Positions 8,747 through 17,741 of a DNA stretch of 64,000 nt are shown in pieces; positions within the stretch are counted from its first letter, which is position 1, and every line of letters begins with the position of its first letter. Below the pieces are notes generated by a model. It was not told where the DNA came from. It saw only the letters and a program-made list of their open reading frames with translations, and did no database searches. This stretch comes from Cupriavidus sp. IDO (lineage in GTDB: Bacteria > Pseudomonadota > Gammaproteobacteria > Burkholderiales > Burkholderiaceae): NCBI RefSeq assembly GCF_000812465.1, contig NZ_JWMA01000079.1, positions 19,108 through 83,107 on the forward strand. Reading direction: 5' to 3'. A program made the position numbers and the translations under genes.

Positions 8747-8864
8747 CCCTCTCCCGCTTGCAGGAGAGGGTTGGGGTGAGGGCCGGGCGGTACTACGAAG
8801 TACAGGCCAGTGGTATGCCACCGCCTGCCCTCACCCCCTGCCCTCTCCCGCAAGCGGGAGAGGG
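8747..8864. repeat. Pair of inverted REP-like elements between the thiolase and acyl-CoA dehydrogenase genes
   Basis: Two hairpin cores, 8747-8770 (CCCTCTCCCGC, loop, GGAGAGGG) and 8841-8864 (CCCTCTCCCGCAAGCGGGAG...), flank a further inverted pair, GGGGTGAGGGC at 8773-8783 and GCCCTCACCCC at 8827-8837. The whole 118 bp is a nested inverted repeat of the BIME kind. A third core copy occurs at 14896-14921. It sits inside the putative operon, where such elements often set mRNA stability or partial termination. Confidence 0.8.
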
Positions 8865-8898
8865 CAGCAAACCGGCAGCGCGCCGGCTTTGTCGGCGA

Positions 8899-10077
<1,179 letters not shown>

Positions 10078-10125
10078 GTCTTGCTCCTCGGAATCTCTTG
10101 GTGTCTTTCAGTTCGGTGGTTCGGT

Positions 10126-10770
10126 TCAGCCCTTGCCTTGCAGCAGGTCGGCGGACACGACGCGTGCAACGCCGGCGGCGCGGAGGTCTTGCCAGGCCTT
10201 GGCCAGCGACCCTTCCAGGTCGATGGCGCGGCAGGCATCCTCGATCACCGCCGCCTCGAAGCCCGCGGCGCGCGCATCGAGCGCGCTCCATGCCACGCAA
10301 TAGTCCGTCGCCAGCCCAGCGCAGAACACGCGCTTCACGCCATGCTCGCGCAGGTAGCCGGCCAGCCCGGTGCGCGTGGTGCGGTCCGCCTCCAGGAAGG
10401 CGGAGTAGCTGTCCACGTCGGCGTGATGGCCCTTGCGGATCACCAGCCGCGCGTGCGGCACGTTGAGCCCCGCATGCAACGCGGCGCCCGGCGTGTCCTG
10501 CACGCAATGCACCGGCCACAGCACCTGCGGCCCGTACGGCAGCGTGAGCGACTGGAACGGCTGCGTGCCGGCATGGTTGGCCGCGAACGAGACGTGCGCG
10601 GCCGGATGCCAGTCCTGCGTCAGCACCACGTGCCCGAACGCGCGCGCCAGCCGGTTGATGACGGGCACCACCTCATCGCCGTTGGGCACGGCAAGCGCGC
10701 CGCCCGGCATGAAGTCGTTCTGCACGTCGATCACCAGCAGGCAATCGTCCGGTCCGATGGTCGTGTTCAT
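10126..10770 (-). CDS. pncA: Nicotinamidase
   Basis: A 214-residue isochorismatase-fold hydrolase with the full nicotinamidase site: catalytic triad D15 (VIDVQNDF), K113 (RKGHHADVDSYSAF) and C158 (GLATDYCV), and the metal site D53/H55/H59 in QDWHPAAHVSF. It converts nicotinamide to nicotinate plus ammonia in NAD salvage. The RKG...DSYSAF signature separates it from isochorismatases and supports the specific call. It lies between the fadB-type gene (30 bp away) and the thiolase gene (48 bp away), an unusual place for an NAD salvage enzyme that ties cofactor supply to beta-oxidation, the NAD-consuming process of this operon. Confidence 0.92.
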   Translation of the reverse strand: MNTTIGPDDCLLVIDVQNDFMPGGALAVPNGDEVVPVINRLARAFGHVVLTQDWHPAAHVSFAANHAGTQPFQSLTLPYGPQVLWPVHCVQDTPGAALHAGLNVPHARLVIRKGHHADVDSYSAFLEADRTTRTGLAGYLREHGVKRVFCAGLATDYCVAWSALDARAAGFEAAVIEDACRAIDLEGSLAKAWQDLRAAGVARVVSADLLQGKG

Positions 10771-10800
10771 GTCCGCTCCAGGCTGAACCCGATTAGCTGC

Positions 10801-12882
10801 TTAACCGTTAAAGCCCTTGCCTTCGTCCGCCAGCTTCTGCAGCAGCGGCGCGACCTGCCAGGCTTCACCGTGGTAGCCCTTGGCGTAGCGCTTCATCGAC
10901 AACGCCACGTTGTACAGGCCGACCTGGTCTGCGTACAGCATCGGCCCGCCGCGGAACAGCGGGAAGCCGTAGCCGGTCAGGTAGACCATATCGATATCCG
11001 AGGCCTTGGAAGCAATGCCCTCTTCCAGGATCTTGGCGCCCTCGTTGACCAGTGCGAACACCAGGCGCTCGACGATCTCTTCGTCGGAAATCTTGCGGCG
11101 CGTGATGCCCAGGTCCTTCGAGTGCTGCACGATCATGTCGTTGACCTGCTGGTTCGGGTACGGCTTGCGGTCGCCCGCCTTGTAGTCGTACCAGCCCGCA
11201 CCGGTCTTCTGGCCGAAGCGGCCCATCTCGCACAGCAGGTCGGCGGTCTTGGAGTACTGGATGTCCGGCTTGTCCACCGCGCGGCGCTTGCGGATGGCCC
11301 AGCCGATGTCGTTGCCGGCCAGGTCGCCCATGCGGAACGGGCCCATGGCAAAACCGAACTTCTCGATGGCCTTGTCCACCTGTTCCGGCAGCGCGCCTTC
11401 GTCCAGCAGGTAGCCGGCCTGGCGGCTGTACTGTTCGATCATGCGGTTGCCAATAAAGCCGTCGCACACGCCCGACACCACGGCGGTCTTCTTGATCTTC
11501 TTGCCGATCTGCATGACGGTGGCGAGCACGTCCTTGCCGGTCTTCTCGCCACGCACCACTTCCAGCAGCTTCATCACGTTGGCCGGGCTGAAGAAATGCA
11601 TGCCGACCACGTCCTGCGGACGCTTGGTGAAGGAAGCAATCTTGTTCACGTCCAGCGTGGAGGTGTTCGAGGCCAGGATCGCGCCCTGCTTGGCGACTTC
11701 ATCCAGCTTCTTGAAGACGGTTTCCTTGACGCCCATTTCCTCGAACACGGCCTCGATGATGAGGTCGGCGTCCTTGAGGTCGTCATAGGACAGCGTGGTG
11801 CTCAGCAGGCCCATGCGCTGCTCGACCTTCTCCTGGGTCAGCTTGCCCTTCTTGGCGCTGTTCTCGTAGTTCTTGCGGATCGTCGCCACGCCGCGGTCCA
11901 GCGCTTCCTGCTTGGTTTCCAGCATGGTGACCGGGATACCCGCGTTGAGGAAGTTCATGCTGATGCCGCCACCCATGGTGCCGGCGCCGATCACGGCGAC
12001 CTTCTCGATCTTGCGGGTCGGCGTGCCTTCGGGCACGTCGGGGATCTTGCTAGCGGCACGCTCGCCGAAGAAGGCATGGCGCAGCGCGCGCGATTCCGGG
12101 GTGGTGACCAGGTACAGGAAGCCATCGCGCTCTTCCTTCAGGCCTTGCTCGAAGGGCTTGAGCGAGCCAGCCACGGCTTCCAGGCACTTCAGCGGCGCCG
12201 GGAAGTTCTTGGCCATGGCGGCCACGGTGTTGCGGGCAAAGCCGAGGAAGCCTTCGGCGTTCTCGTGGCGGACCTTCAGGTCGCGCACCTTCGGGTAAGG
12301 GCCGGGGGCTGCGGCAACGCTCTGGGCGAACTTGACGGCTGCAGGCAGCACGTCGCCGTCGACGATCTCGTCGAACAGCTTGGTGCCGGCAAACTTCTCG
12401 GACAGCACAGGGGTGCCCGTCACGATCATGTTCAGGGCGGCTTCCAGGCCAATCACGCGCGGCAGGCGCTGCGTGCCGCCGGCGCCCGGCAGCAGGCCGA
12501 GTTTCACTTCCGGCAGCGCGATCTGGGCGCCCTTCGAGGCGACACGGTAGTTGCAGCCCAGCGCCAGTTCCAGGCCGCCACCCATGGCGACCGAGTGCAC
12601 TGCCGCGACGACCGGCTTGGACGAGCCTTCGATCACGCGGATCACCGAGTGCAGCGTCGGCTCCTGCGTGGCCTTCGGCGTATTGAATTCACGGATATCG
12701 GCACCGCCCGAGAATGCCTTGCCGGCGCCGGTAATGACGATGGCCTTGACGGCCGTATCGTCCAGCGCACGGGTCATGCCATCGACGATGCCAAGCCGGG
12801 TGCTGTGACCCAGGCCGTTGACAGGGGGATTGTCGAGCGTGATGACGGCTACGCCGTCCTGAACCTGATACTGCGCTGTCAT
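10801..12882 (-). CDS. fadB: Bifunctional enoyl-CoA hydratase / 3-hydroxyacyl-CoA dehydrogenase (FadB-type)
   Basis: A 693-residue fusion. Residues 1-190 are a crotonase domain (TGAGKAFSGGADIREF, AMGGGLELALGC, LLPGAGGTQRLPR); from about residue 290 there is an NAD-binding domain (VAVIGAGTMGGGISMNFL) and the 3-hydroxyacyl-CoA dehydrogenase core (MHFFSPANVMKLLEVV, GFIGNRM), then two C-terminal helical domains. It performs the hydration and NAD-dependent oxidation steps of beta-oxidation. It is the first gene of the minus-strand run, with AAAGGA before its ATG and a recognisable promoter about 165 nt upstream (13055-13083). It resembles the monofunctional-partner FadB/peroxisomal type; whether it has isomerase activity cannot be told. 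Confidence 0.94.
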   Translation of the reverse strand: MTAQYQVQDGVAVITLDNPPVNGLGHSTRLGIVDGMTRALDDTAVKAIVITGAGKAFSGGADIREFNTPKATQEPTLHSVIRVIEGSSKPVVAAVHSVAMGGGLELALGCNYRVASKGAQIALPEVKLGLLPGAGGTQRLPRVIGLEAALNMIVTGTPVLSEKFAGTKLFDEIVDGDVLPAAVKFAQSVAAAPGPYPKVRDLKVRHENAEGFLGFARNTVAAMAKNFPAPLKCLEAVAGSLKPFEQGLKEERDGFLYLVTTPESRALRHAFFGERAASKIPDVPEGTPTRKIEKVAVIGAGTMGGGISMNFLNAGIPVTMLETKQEALDRGVATIRKNYENSAKKGKLTQEKVEQRMGLLSTTLSYDDLKDADLIIEAVFEEMGVKETVFKKLDEVAKQGAILASNTSTLDVNKIASFTKRPQDVVGMHFFSPANVMKLLEVVRGEKTGKDVLATVMQIGKKIKKTAVVSGVCDGFIGNRMIEQYSRQAGYLLDEGALPEQVDKAIEKFGFAMGPFRMGDLAGNDIGWAIRKRRAVDKPDIQYSKTADLLCEMGRFGQKTGAGWYDYKAGDRKPYPNQQVNDMIVQHSKDLGITRRKISDEEIVERLVFALVNEGAKILEEGIASKASDIDMVYLTGYGFPLFRGGPMLYADQVGLYNVALSMKRYAKGYHGEAWQVAPLLQKLADEGKGFNG

Positions 12883-13359
12883 GCTGGTTCCTTTGGTGTC
12901 AAAGTTGTCTCGGGATTCGAATTCTCGAATTTTTTATTACTGCACTGCGCGACCTGTCGCGGTCGCTTCCTGCCAGCTACGGGATCATTGCCGTAAAAGG
13001 GTAAACCCTCCGCATTCCCGCTCCCCATATGCCTTTCGGCGTTTGGGCGAAACAAGCATACACAAAATAGCACGGTCGTTCAATTTTAATTTTCGGCGAT
13101 TTACGACCTGCATAAGCCCGGTTCATGCCCAGTCTCACCCGCGTGCATGGCGATCTCGAATCCGGTGCAAAATTGCCCGCCGCAATGCCGCTTACGCCAC
13201 TTTCCGATTCGACCGAGTACCGGCTCTAAACCAGTATGCGACTGAATTTGACCGATGCGGCGAATCGGCAAGGCAAGACAAGGTAGACTCGCGACTTTTC
13301 GTTTTTACGCCCGGGCATCCACAAGGCGCCGGGGCGCACACGAAGTTCCAGTGACCCTG
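12883..13359. other. Divergent regulatory region between fadB and lysP (no gene)
   Basis: The 477-bp gap holds the fadB promoter/operator (13055-13083) and a transcribed fadB leader of about 165 nt. Toward lysP I find no convincing paired -35/-10 boxes. No lysine riboswitch-like structure or small gene is visible. Base composition is lower in GC than in the neighbouring genes. Confidence 0.6.
13055..13083 (-). promoter_or_regulatory. fadB operon promoter with overlapping TetR-type operator
   Basis: On the reverse strand TTGAAC (13083-13078), a 17-bp spacer and TATGCT (13060-13055) form a good sigma70 promoter. The 18-mer GAACGACCGTGCTATTTT (13081-13064) runs from inside the -35 box through the spacer. 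The same 18-mer with three changes lies at the acyl-CoA synthetase promoter (21922-21939). The placement predicts repression by a DNA-binding protein. Confidence 0.65.
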
Positions 13360-14880
13360 ATGTCTTCCCATTCCCACCCTCATCCGCACCAGCATCCGGT
13401 TGTCGAGCACGACGACCTCAAGCGCAAGTTAAAGGCACGCCACCTCACCATGATCGCCATCGGCGGCGCGGTGGGCACGGGCCTGTTCGTGGCGTCGGGT
13501 GCGTCCATCGCGCAAGCAGGTCCCGGTGGCGCGCTGCTGATGTACGCGCTGCTCGGCATGATGGTCTACTGCCTGATGACCAGCCTGGGCGAACTTGCCG
13601 TCCATATGCCCGTGGCCGGCTCCTTCGTTACCTATAGTGCGCTGTACGTCGACGAAGGCTTCGGCTTCGCGCTCGGCTGGAACTACTGGTTCAGCCTGGC
13701 CGTGACGATTGCGGTCGAACTCACCGCCGCGCAGCTCGTCATGCAGTACTGGTTCCCCGAGGTGCCGGGCGTGGTATGGAGCGCGGCGTTCCTGGCGCTG
13801 ATGTTTGCGCTCAACGCGATTTCCGTCCGCGGCTTTGGCGAGGCGGAATACTGGTTCGCGCTGATCAAGGTAGTCACCGTGATCATCTTCCTGGGCGTCG
13901 GCCTGCTGATGATCTTCGGCGTCATGAAGGGCGGCCCGCAATCGGGCTGGCACAACTTTACAATCGGCGATGCGCCCTTCGTGGGCGGTATCCCGGCCAT
14001 GTTCGGGGTGGCGATGATCGCGGGGTTCTCGTTCCAAGGGACCGAAACCGTAGGCGTGGCCGCCGGCGAAGCGGAGAATCCTGCCAGGACCATTCCCCGC
14101 GCCATCCGCCAGACCTTCTGGCGCATCCTGCTGTTCTACGTGATCGCCATCCTGATCATCGGCGTTTTGATTCCCTACACCGATCCGAGCCTGCTGCGCA
14201 ACGACGTGACCGACGTCGGCGTCAGCCCGTTCGCGCTGGTCTTCCGCCACGCCGGCCTGGCCTTCGCGGCCGGGCTGATGAACGCGGTGGTGCTGACCGC
14301 GCTGCTGTCGGCCGGCACCTCGAGCATGTATGTCTCGACCCGAATCCTCTACGGCCTGGCCGTCAGCGGCCGTGCCCCGCGCGCACTGGGCAAGCTCACG
14401 GCCAGCGGCGTGCCGTTCAATGCGCTGCTGATCACCACCGGCGTGGGCGCGCTGTGCTTCTTCAGCTCGCTGTTCGGCGACAAGGCGGTGTACCTGTGGT
14501 TGCTGAATACCTCGGCCATGACAGGGTTCTTTGCCTGGCTGGGCATCGCCGTCAGCCACTACCGCTTCCGCCGCGGGCTGATTTACCAGGGATACGACCT
14601 GAACGCGCTGGCCTATCGCTCCCCGCTCTATCCGTTCGGGCCGATCTTTGCCGGCGTGCTGTGCCTTGTGATTGTCGCGGGGCAGAACTACCAGGCGTTT
14701 ACGGACATTCCGAACCGCTGGCAGGAAATCGTTGCGACTTACATTGGCGTGCCGGCTTTCCTGGCGCTGTGGCTGGGGTATCGGCTGGTGAAGAAGACGC
14801 GCTTGATCGACTACGAGGATATGCCGTTTGAGTTGCCGAAGCCGGCGGCGGCCGCCGCCGACGCTAAGCAAGCGGCCTGA
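13360..14880 (+). CDS. lysP: Lysine-specific amino acid permease
   Basis: A 506-residue APC-superfamily permease with about 12 membrane segments, closely following E. coli LysP as I remember it: LKARHLTMIAIGGAVGTGLF, SLGELAVHMPVAGSF, EEGFGFALGWNYW-like segment, ISVRGFGEAEYWFALIK, GFSFQGTETVGVAAGEAENP, IPYTDPSLLRNDV. It imports L-lysine by proton symport at the inner membrane. The N-terminus has a short His/Pro-rich stretch (SHSHPHPHQHP) that LysP of enterics lacks. The start is uncertain: ATG at 13360 is used, with GTG at 13351 in the same frame and no clear ribosome site for either. It stands alone, divergent from fadB and convergent with livF. Confidence 0.88.
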   Translation: MSSHSHPHPHQHPVVEHDDLKRKLKARHLTMIAIGGAVGTGLFVASGASIAQAGPGGALLMYALLGMMVYCLMTSLGELAVHMPVAGSFVTYSALYVDEGFGFALGWNYWFSLAVTIAVELTAAQLVMQYWFPEVPGVVWSAAFLALMFALNAISVRGFGEAEYWFALIKVVTVIIFLGVGLLMIFGVMKGGPQSGWHNFTIGDAPFVGGIPAMFGVAMIAGFSFQGTETVGVAAGEAENPARTIPRAIRQTFWRILLFYVIAILIIGVLIPYTDPSLLRNDVTDVGVSPFALVFRHAGLAFAAGLMNAVVLTALLSAGTSSMYVSTRILYGLAVSGRAPRALGKLTASGVPFNALLITTGVGALCFFSSLFGDKAVYLWLLNTSAMTGFFAWLGIAVSHYRFRRGLIYQGYDLNALAYRSPLYPFGPIFAGVLCLVIVAGQNYQAFTDIPNRWQEIVATYIGVPAFLALWLGYRLVKKTRLIDYEDMPFELPKPAAAAADAKQAA

Positions 14881-14895
14881 ACACTGCCGGTTTGC

Positions 14896-14921
14896 TCCCC
14901 TCTCCTGCAAGCGGGAGAGGG
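14896..14921. repeat. REP-like hairpin between convergent lysP and livF
   Basis: CCCCTCTCC, loop TGCAAGC, GGGAGAGGG: the same core as the pair at 8747-8864. It is the only structure in the 60-bp convergent gap and may act as a two-way transcription stop although it has no T tract. Confidence 0.7.
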
Positions 14922-14940
14922 AGAACACATTGGGTCGAGC

Positions 14941-15654
14941 TCAGACCTCCAGCCACTCCTTCCTCACCTGCGCATTCGCCTTCAGCTCCGTCGGCGTCCC
15001 CTCGAACACGATGTGCCCGTGCCCCATCACATACACCCGCTGCGAAATATCCAGCGCGATGGCGAGCTTCTGCTCGATCAGCAGCACGGAAATGCCACGT
15101 TCCTTCAGCGTCTTCAGGTAATCGCCGACCAGTGCCACGATCATCGGCGCGAGGCCTTCGGTCGGTTCGTCGATCAGCACCAGGTCCGGGTCGCCCATCA
15201 GCGTGCGGCACAGCGTGAGCATCTGCTGCTCGCCGCCTGACAGCACGCCCGCGGAGGTGTTTTCGCGTTCCTTCAGGCGCGGGAACATGTTGAACATGTC
15301 CTCGATGGTCCAGCGCGGCCTGGCCTGGCGCGGGTTGCGTTTCTCGCCCAGCAGCAGGTTCTGCCGTACGGTCAGGGTCGGGAAGATGTCGCGGTTTTCG
15401 GGCACGTAGCCGATACCGAGATGTGCGATCTCAAAGGTGCGCCGACCGAGGATTTCTTCGTCGCGGAAGCGCACCGATCCTTCCGCCTTGACCATGCCGA
15501 GGATGGCCTTGGCCATGGTCGAGCGCCCCACCCCGTTGCGGCCCAGCAGCGCGACGATCTCGCCCTCGTCGATATGCGCGTCCACGCCGTGGAGAATGTG
15601 GCTCTTGCCGTAGTAGGCGTGCAGGCCCGTGACGTCCAGCATGCGCTTGCCCAT
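14941..15654 (-). CDS. livF: Branched-chain amino acid-type ABC transporter ATPase LivF
   Basis: A 237-residue ABC ATPase of the LivF type: signature LSGGEQQMLTL, Walker B PDLVLIDEPTEGLAP, H-loop replaced by LLIEQKLAIAL as usual for LivF. The Walker A loop reads GRNGVGRST, with arginine (R44) at the position of the invariant lysine; the codon CGC is clear in the sequence. In this family the partner ATPase LivG is canonical, and some LivF relatives may share the substitution, but it is worth checking for activity. It powers uptake of a branched-chain amino acid or related amide/acid. The start overlaps the livG stop (TGATG), implying translational coupling. Confidence 0.92.
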   Translation of the reverse strand: MGKRMLDVTGLHAYYGKSHILHGVDAHIDEGEIVALLGRNGVGRSTMAKAILGMVKAEGSVRFRDEEILGRRTFEIAHLGIGYVPENRDIFPTLTVRQNLLLGEKRNPRQARPRWTIEDMFNMFPRLKERENTSAGVLSGGEQQMLTLCRTLMGDPDLVLIDEPTEGLAPMIVALVGDYLKTLKERGISVLLIEQKLAIALDISQRVYVMGHGHIVFEGTPTELKANAQVRKEWLEV

Positions 15655-16427
15655 CAGTGCGCTCCTTCGATGGCTTCCTCGTCGAGGGTGGTGCCCAGGT
15701 AGGCTTCCTTGACCTTGCGGTTGTTGCGGATGGCTTGCGGGGTGTCCGTGGCGATCACTTCGCCGTAGACCAGCACGGAGATGCGGTCGGCCAGTCCGAA
15801 CACCACACTCATGTCGTGCTCCACCATCACCAGCGTTTTGCCGACTGTGACCTTGCGGATCAGTTCCACCGCGTGATCGGACTCGGAACGGCTCATGCCG
15901 GCCGTGGGTTCGTCGAGCAGGATCACCTCGGCGCCGCCGGCGATGGTGATGCCGATCTCCAGCGCGCGTTGCTCGGCATAGGTCAGCAGGCCCGCCTGGC
16001 TATCGCGCCGATGGTGCATGCCGATCAGCTCAAGCACTTCGTCGGCACGCTCGCGCGCATCGCGCAGGGCCGAGAGGCGGTGCCAGAACGAGTATTTGTA
16101 CCCAAGCGACCAGAGCACCGCGCAGCGCAGGTTCTCGAACACTGACAGCCGGTGGAAGATGTTGGTGATCTGGAAGCTGCGCGACAGCCCCATGCGGTTG
16201 ATGGCGAACGGCTGCAGCCCGCCGATGTCTTCGCCGTTGAGCCGCACCGACCCGCTGGTGGGTGCAAACCGGCCCGAGATCAGGTTGAAGGTGGTCGACT
16301 TCCCCGCCCCGTTGGGCCCGATCAGCGCGTGGCGCTCGCCCTTTGGAATCGTCAGGTTCACGCCGCGGATGATCTCCGTCTGGCCGAACTTTTTGCGCAC
16401 ATCGGTCAGTTCCAGTGCCGCTGTCAT
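15654..16427 (-). CDS. livG: Branched-chain amino acid-type ABC transporter ATPase LivG
   Basis: A 257-residue ABC ATPase with canonical Walker A GPNGAGKST, a LivG-typical long insertion before the signature region, a degenerate signature (LTYAEQRALEIGITIA) as usual in LivG, Walker B EVILLDEPTAGMS and H-loop MVEHDMSVVF. It pairs with LivF in the cytoplasmic motor of the transporter. The start at 16427 overlaps the livM stop by 4 bp (ATGA), and its stop overlaps the livF start. The longer upstream reading (to 16814) only translates livM in another frame. Confidence 0.93.
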   Translation of the reverse strand: MTAALELTDVRKKFGQTEIIRGVNLTIPKGERHALIGPNGAGKSTTFNLISGRFAPTSGSVRLNGEDIGGLQPFAINRMGLSRSFQITNIFHRLSVFENLRCAVLWSLGYKYSFWHRLSALRDARERADEVLELIGMHHRRDSQAGLLTYAEQRALEIGITIAGGAEVILLDEPTAGMSRSESDHAVELIRKVTVGKTLVMVEHDMSVVFGLADRISVLVYGEVIATDTPQAIRNNRKVKEAYLGTTLDEEAIEGAH

Positions 16428-17737
16428 GCCCTGCCTCCTGCGATTTCCATCTGTACCTTGTCCCATGCGCTGCGCACGCGCGCCGCAGCCAAGCGCCACG
16501 CGAACAGGCCGCCCGCCCACAACGCGGCCGCCACCAGCCAGGGAGCGATCGTGCCTGCGTCGAAGCCGATGCCGAACAGCGACATGGCCGTGCCGTTTGC
16601 ACTGTCGACCTGGACCTTGTAGACCAGCTCCACCGTCAGGATCATGGCAACCAGCAGCACCACGCCGGCGCCTGCCGCGCGTGCGTAGGCCGGCAGCATC
16701 TGGCCCAGCTTGCGCTTCGCCAGCAGCGGCATCTGCATCATCAGCAGGCTGGCCAGGCCGCCCGGGACGAACATCACCATCAGCACGAAGAACAGGCCAA
16801 GGTACAGCAGCCACGCCTTGGTCAGGTCCGAGAGCGCCACCGCGAACAGCACGAACACCACGGCGCCCAGGATCGGCCCGAAGAACACGCCGGCGCCGCC
16901 AATGAAGGCCGCCAGCAGCACGCCGCCCGAGCGGACCGCGCTGACGTTCTCGGCGGAGACGATTTCGAAGTTGATGGCCGACAGCGCCCCGGCGATGCCT
17001 GCGAAGAATGCGGACAGGATCAGCACCAGGTAGCGCACGCGCTGCGTGTTGTAGCCGATGAACTCAACGCGCTCAGGGTTGTCGCGCACGGCGTTGGCGA
17101 TCCGGCCCAGCGGCGTCTGCGTCCACGCGTACATCGCGATCATCGACAGCAGGCACCAGACCGCGATCAGGTAGTACACCTGACGGCCGGGCCCGAAGGT
17201 GATGCCAAGGAACGGGTCGCCGACCACGCGGTTGGTGGAGATACCGCCTTCGCCGCCGAAGAATTCGGGGAACATCAGCGAGCTGGCGAACACCATTTCG
17301 CCGATGCCCATGGTGATCATGGCGAAGGTCGTGCCCGACTTCTTGGTGGTGACGTAGCCGAACAGCACGCCGAAGAACGCGCCGGCCAGCCCGCCCACCA
17401 CCGGCAGCATCGACACCGGCAGCCAGATCTTGCCGGCGCCCACCATATTGAGCACGTGCACGGCAATGAAGGCACCCAGGCCGGCATACACGGCGTGGCC
17501 GAAGGACAGCATGCCGGTCTGGCCGAGCAGCATGTTGTACGACAGCGCAAAGATGATCATGATGCCCATCTGCGACATCAGCGTGATGGCAAACCCACCG
17601 GTGAAGATCAGCGGCAGGACCAGCATCAGCAGGATCGTCAGGCTCCAGATCACCCAGCGCGCCAGGTTCATCGGGCGGTAGCGCATGGTGCGGCCGGTCA
17701 CGACCGGCTCGCGGCTTTGTTGCATTGTCTGCTCCAT
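16424..17737 (-). CDS. livM: Branched-chain amino acid-type ABC transporter permease LivM
   Basis: A 437-residue inner-membrane permease. The core shows LivM features: LSYNMLLGQTGMLSFGHAVY near residue 65, TPLGRIANAVRDNPERVEFIGYN near 210, and IGGAGVFFGPILGAVVF near 300. About 80 C-terminal residues, including two more predicted membrane segments (GVVLLVAMILTVELVY and IAPWLVAAALWAGGLFAW), extend past the usual end at about 350. It forms the translocation path with LivH. It lies 4 nt after livH and overlaps livG by 4 bp. Confidence 0.92.
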   Translation of the reverse strand: MEQTMQQSREPVVTGRTMRYRPMNLARWVIWSLTILLMLVLPLIFTGGFAITLMSQMGIMIIFALSYNMLLGQTGMLSFGHAVYAGLGAFIAVHVLNMVGAGKIWLPVSMLPVVGGLAGAFFGVLFGYVTTKKSGTTFAMITMGIGEMVFASSLMFPEFFGGEGGISTNRVVGDPFLGITFGPGRQVYYLIAVWCLLSMIAMYAWTQTPLGRIANAVRDNPERVEFIGYNTQRVRYLVLILSAFFAGIAGALSAINFEIVSAENVSAVRSGGVLLAAFIGGAGVFFGPILGAVVFVLFAVALSDLTKAWLLYLGLFFVLMVMFVPGGLASLLMMQMPLLAKRKLGQMLPAYARAAGAGVVLLVAMILTVELVYKVQVDSANGTAMSLFGIGFDAGTIAPWLVAAALWAGGLFAWRLAAARVRSAWDKVQMEIAGGRA

Positions 17738-17741
17738 GGTC

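Noticed and set aside
12883..13359. Possible lysine riboswitch before lysP
   Set aside because: The gap lacks the multi-helix lysine aptamer core, and no terminator-antiterminator pair precedes lysP.
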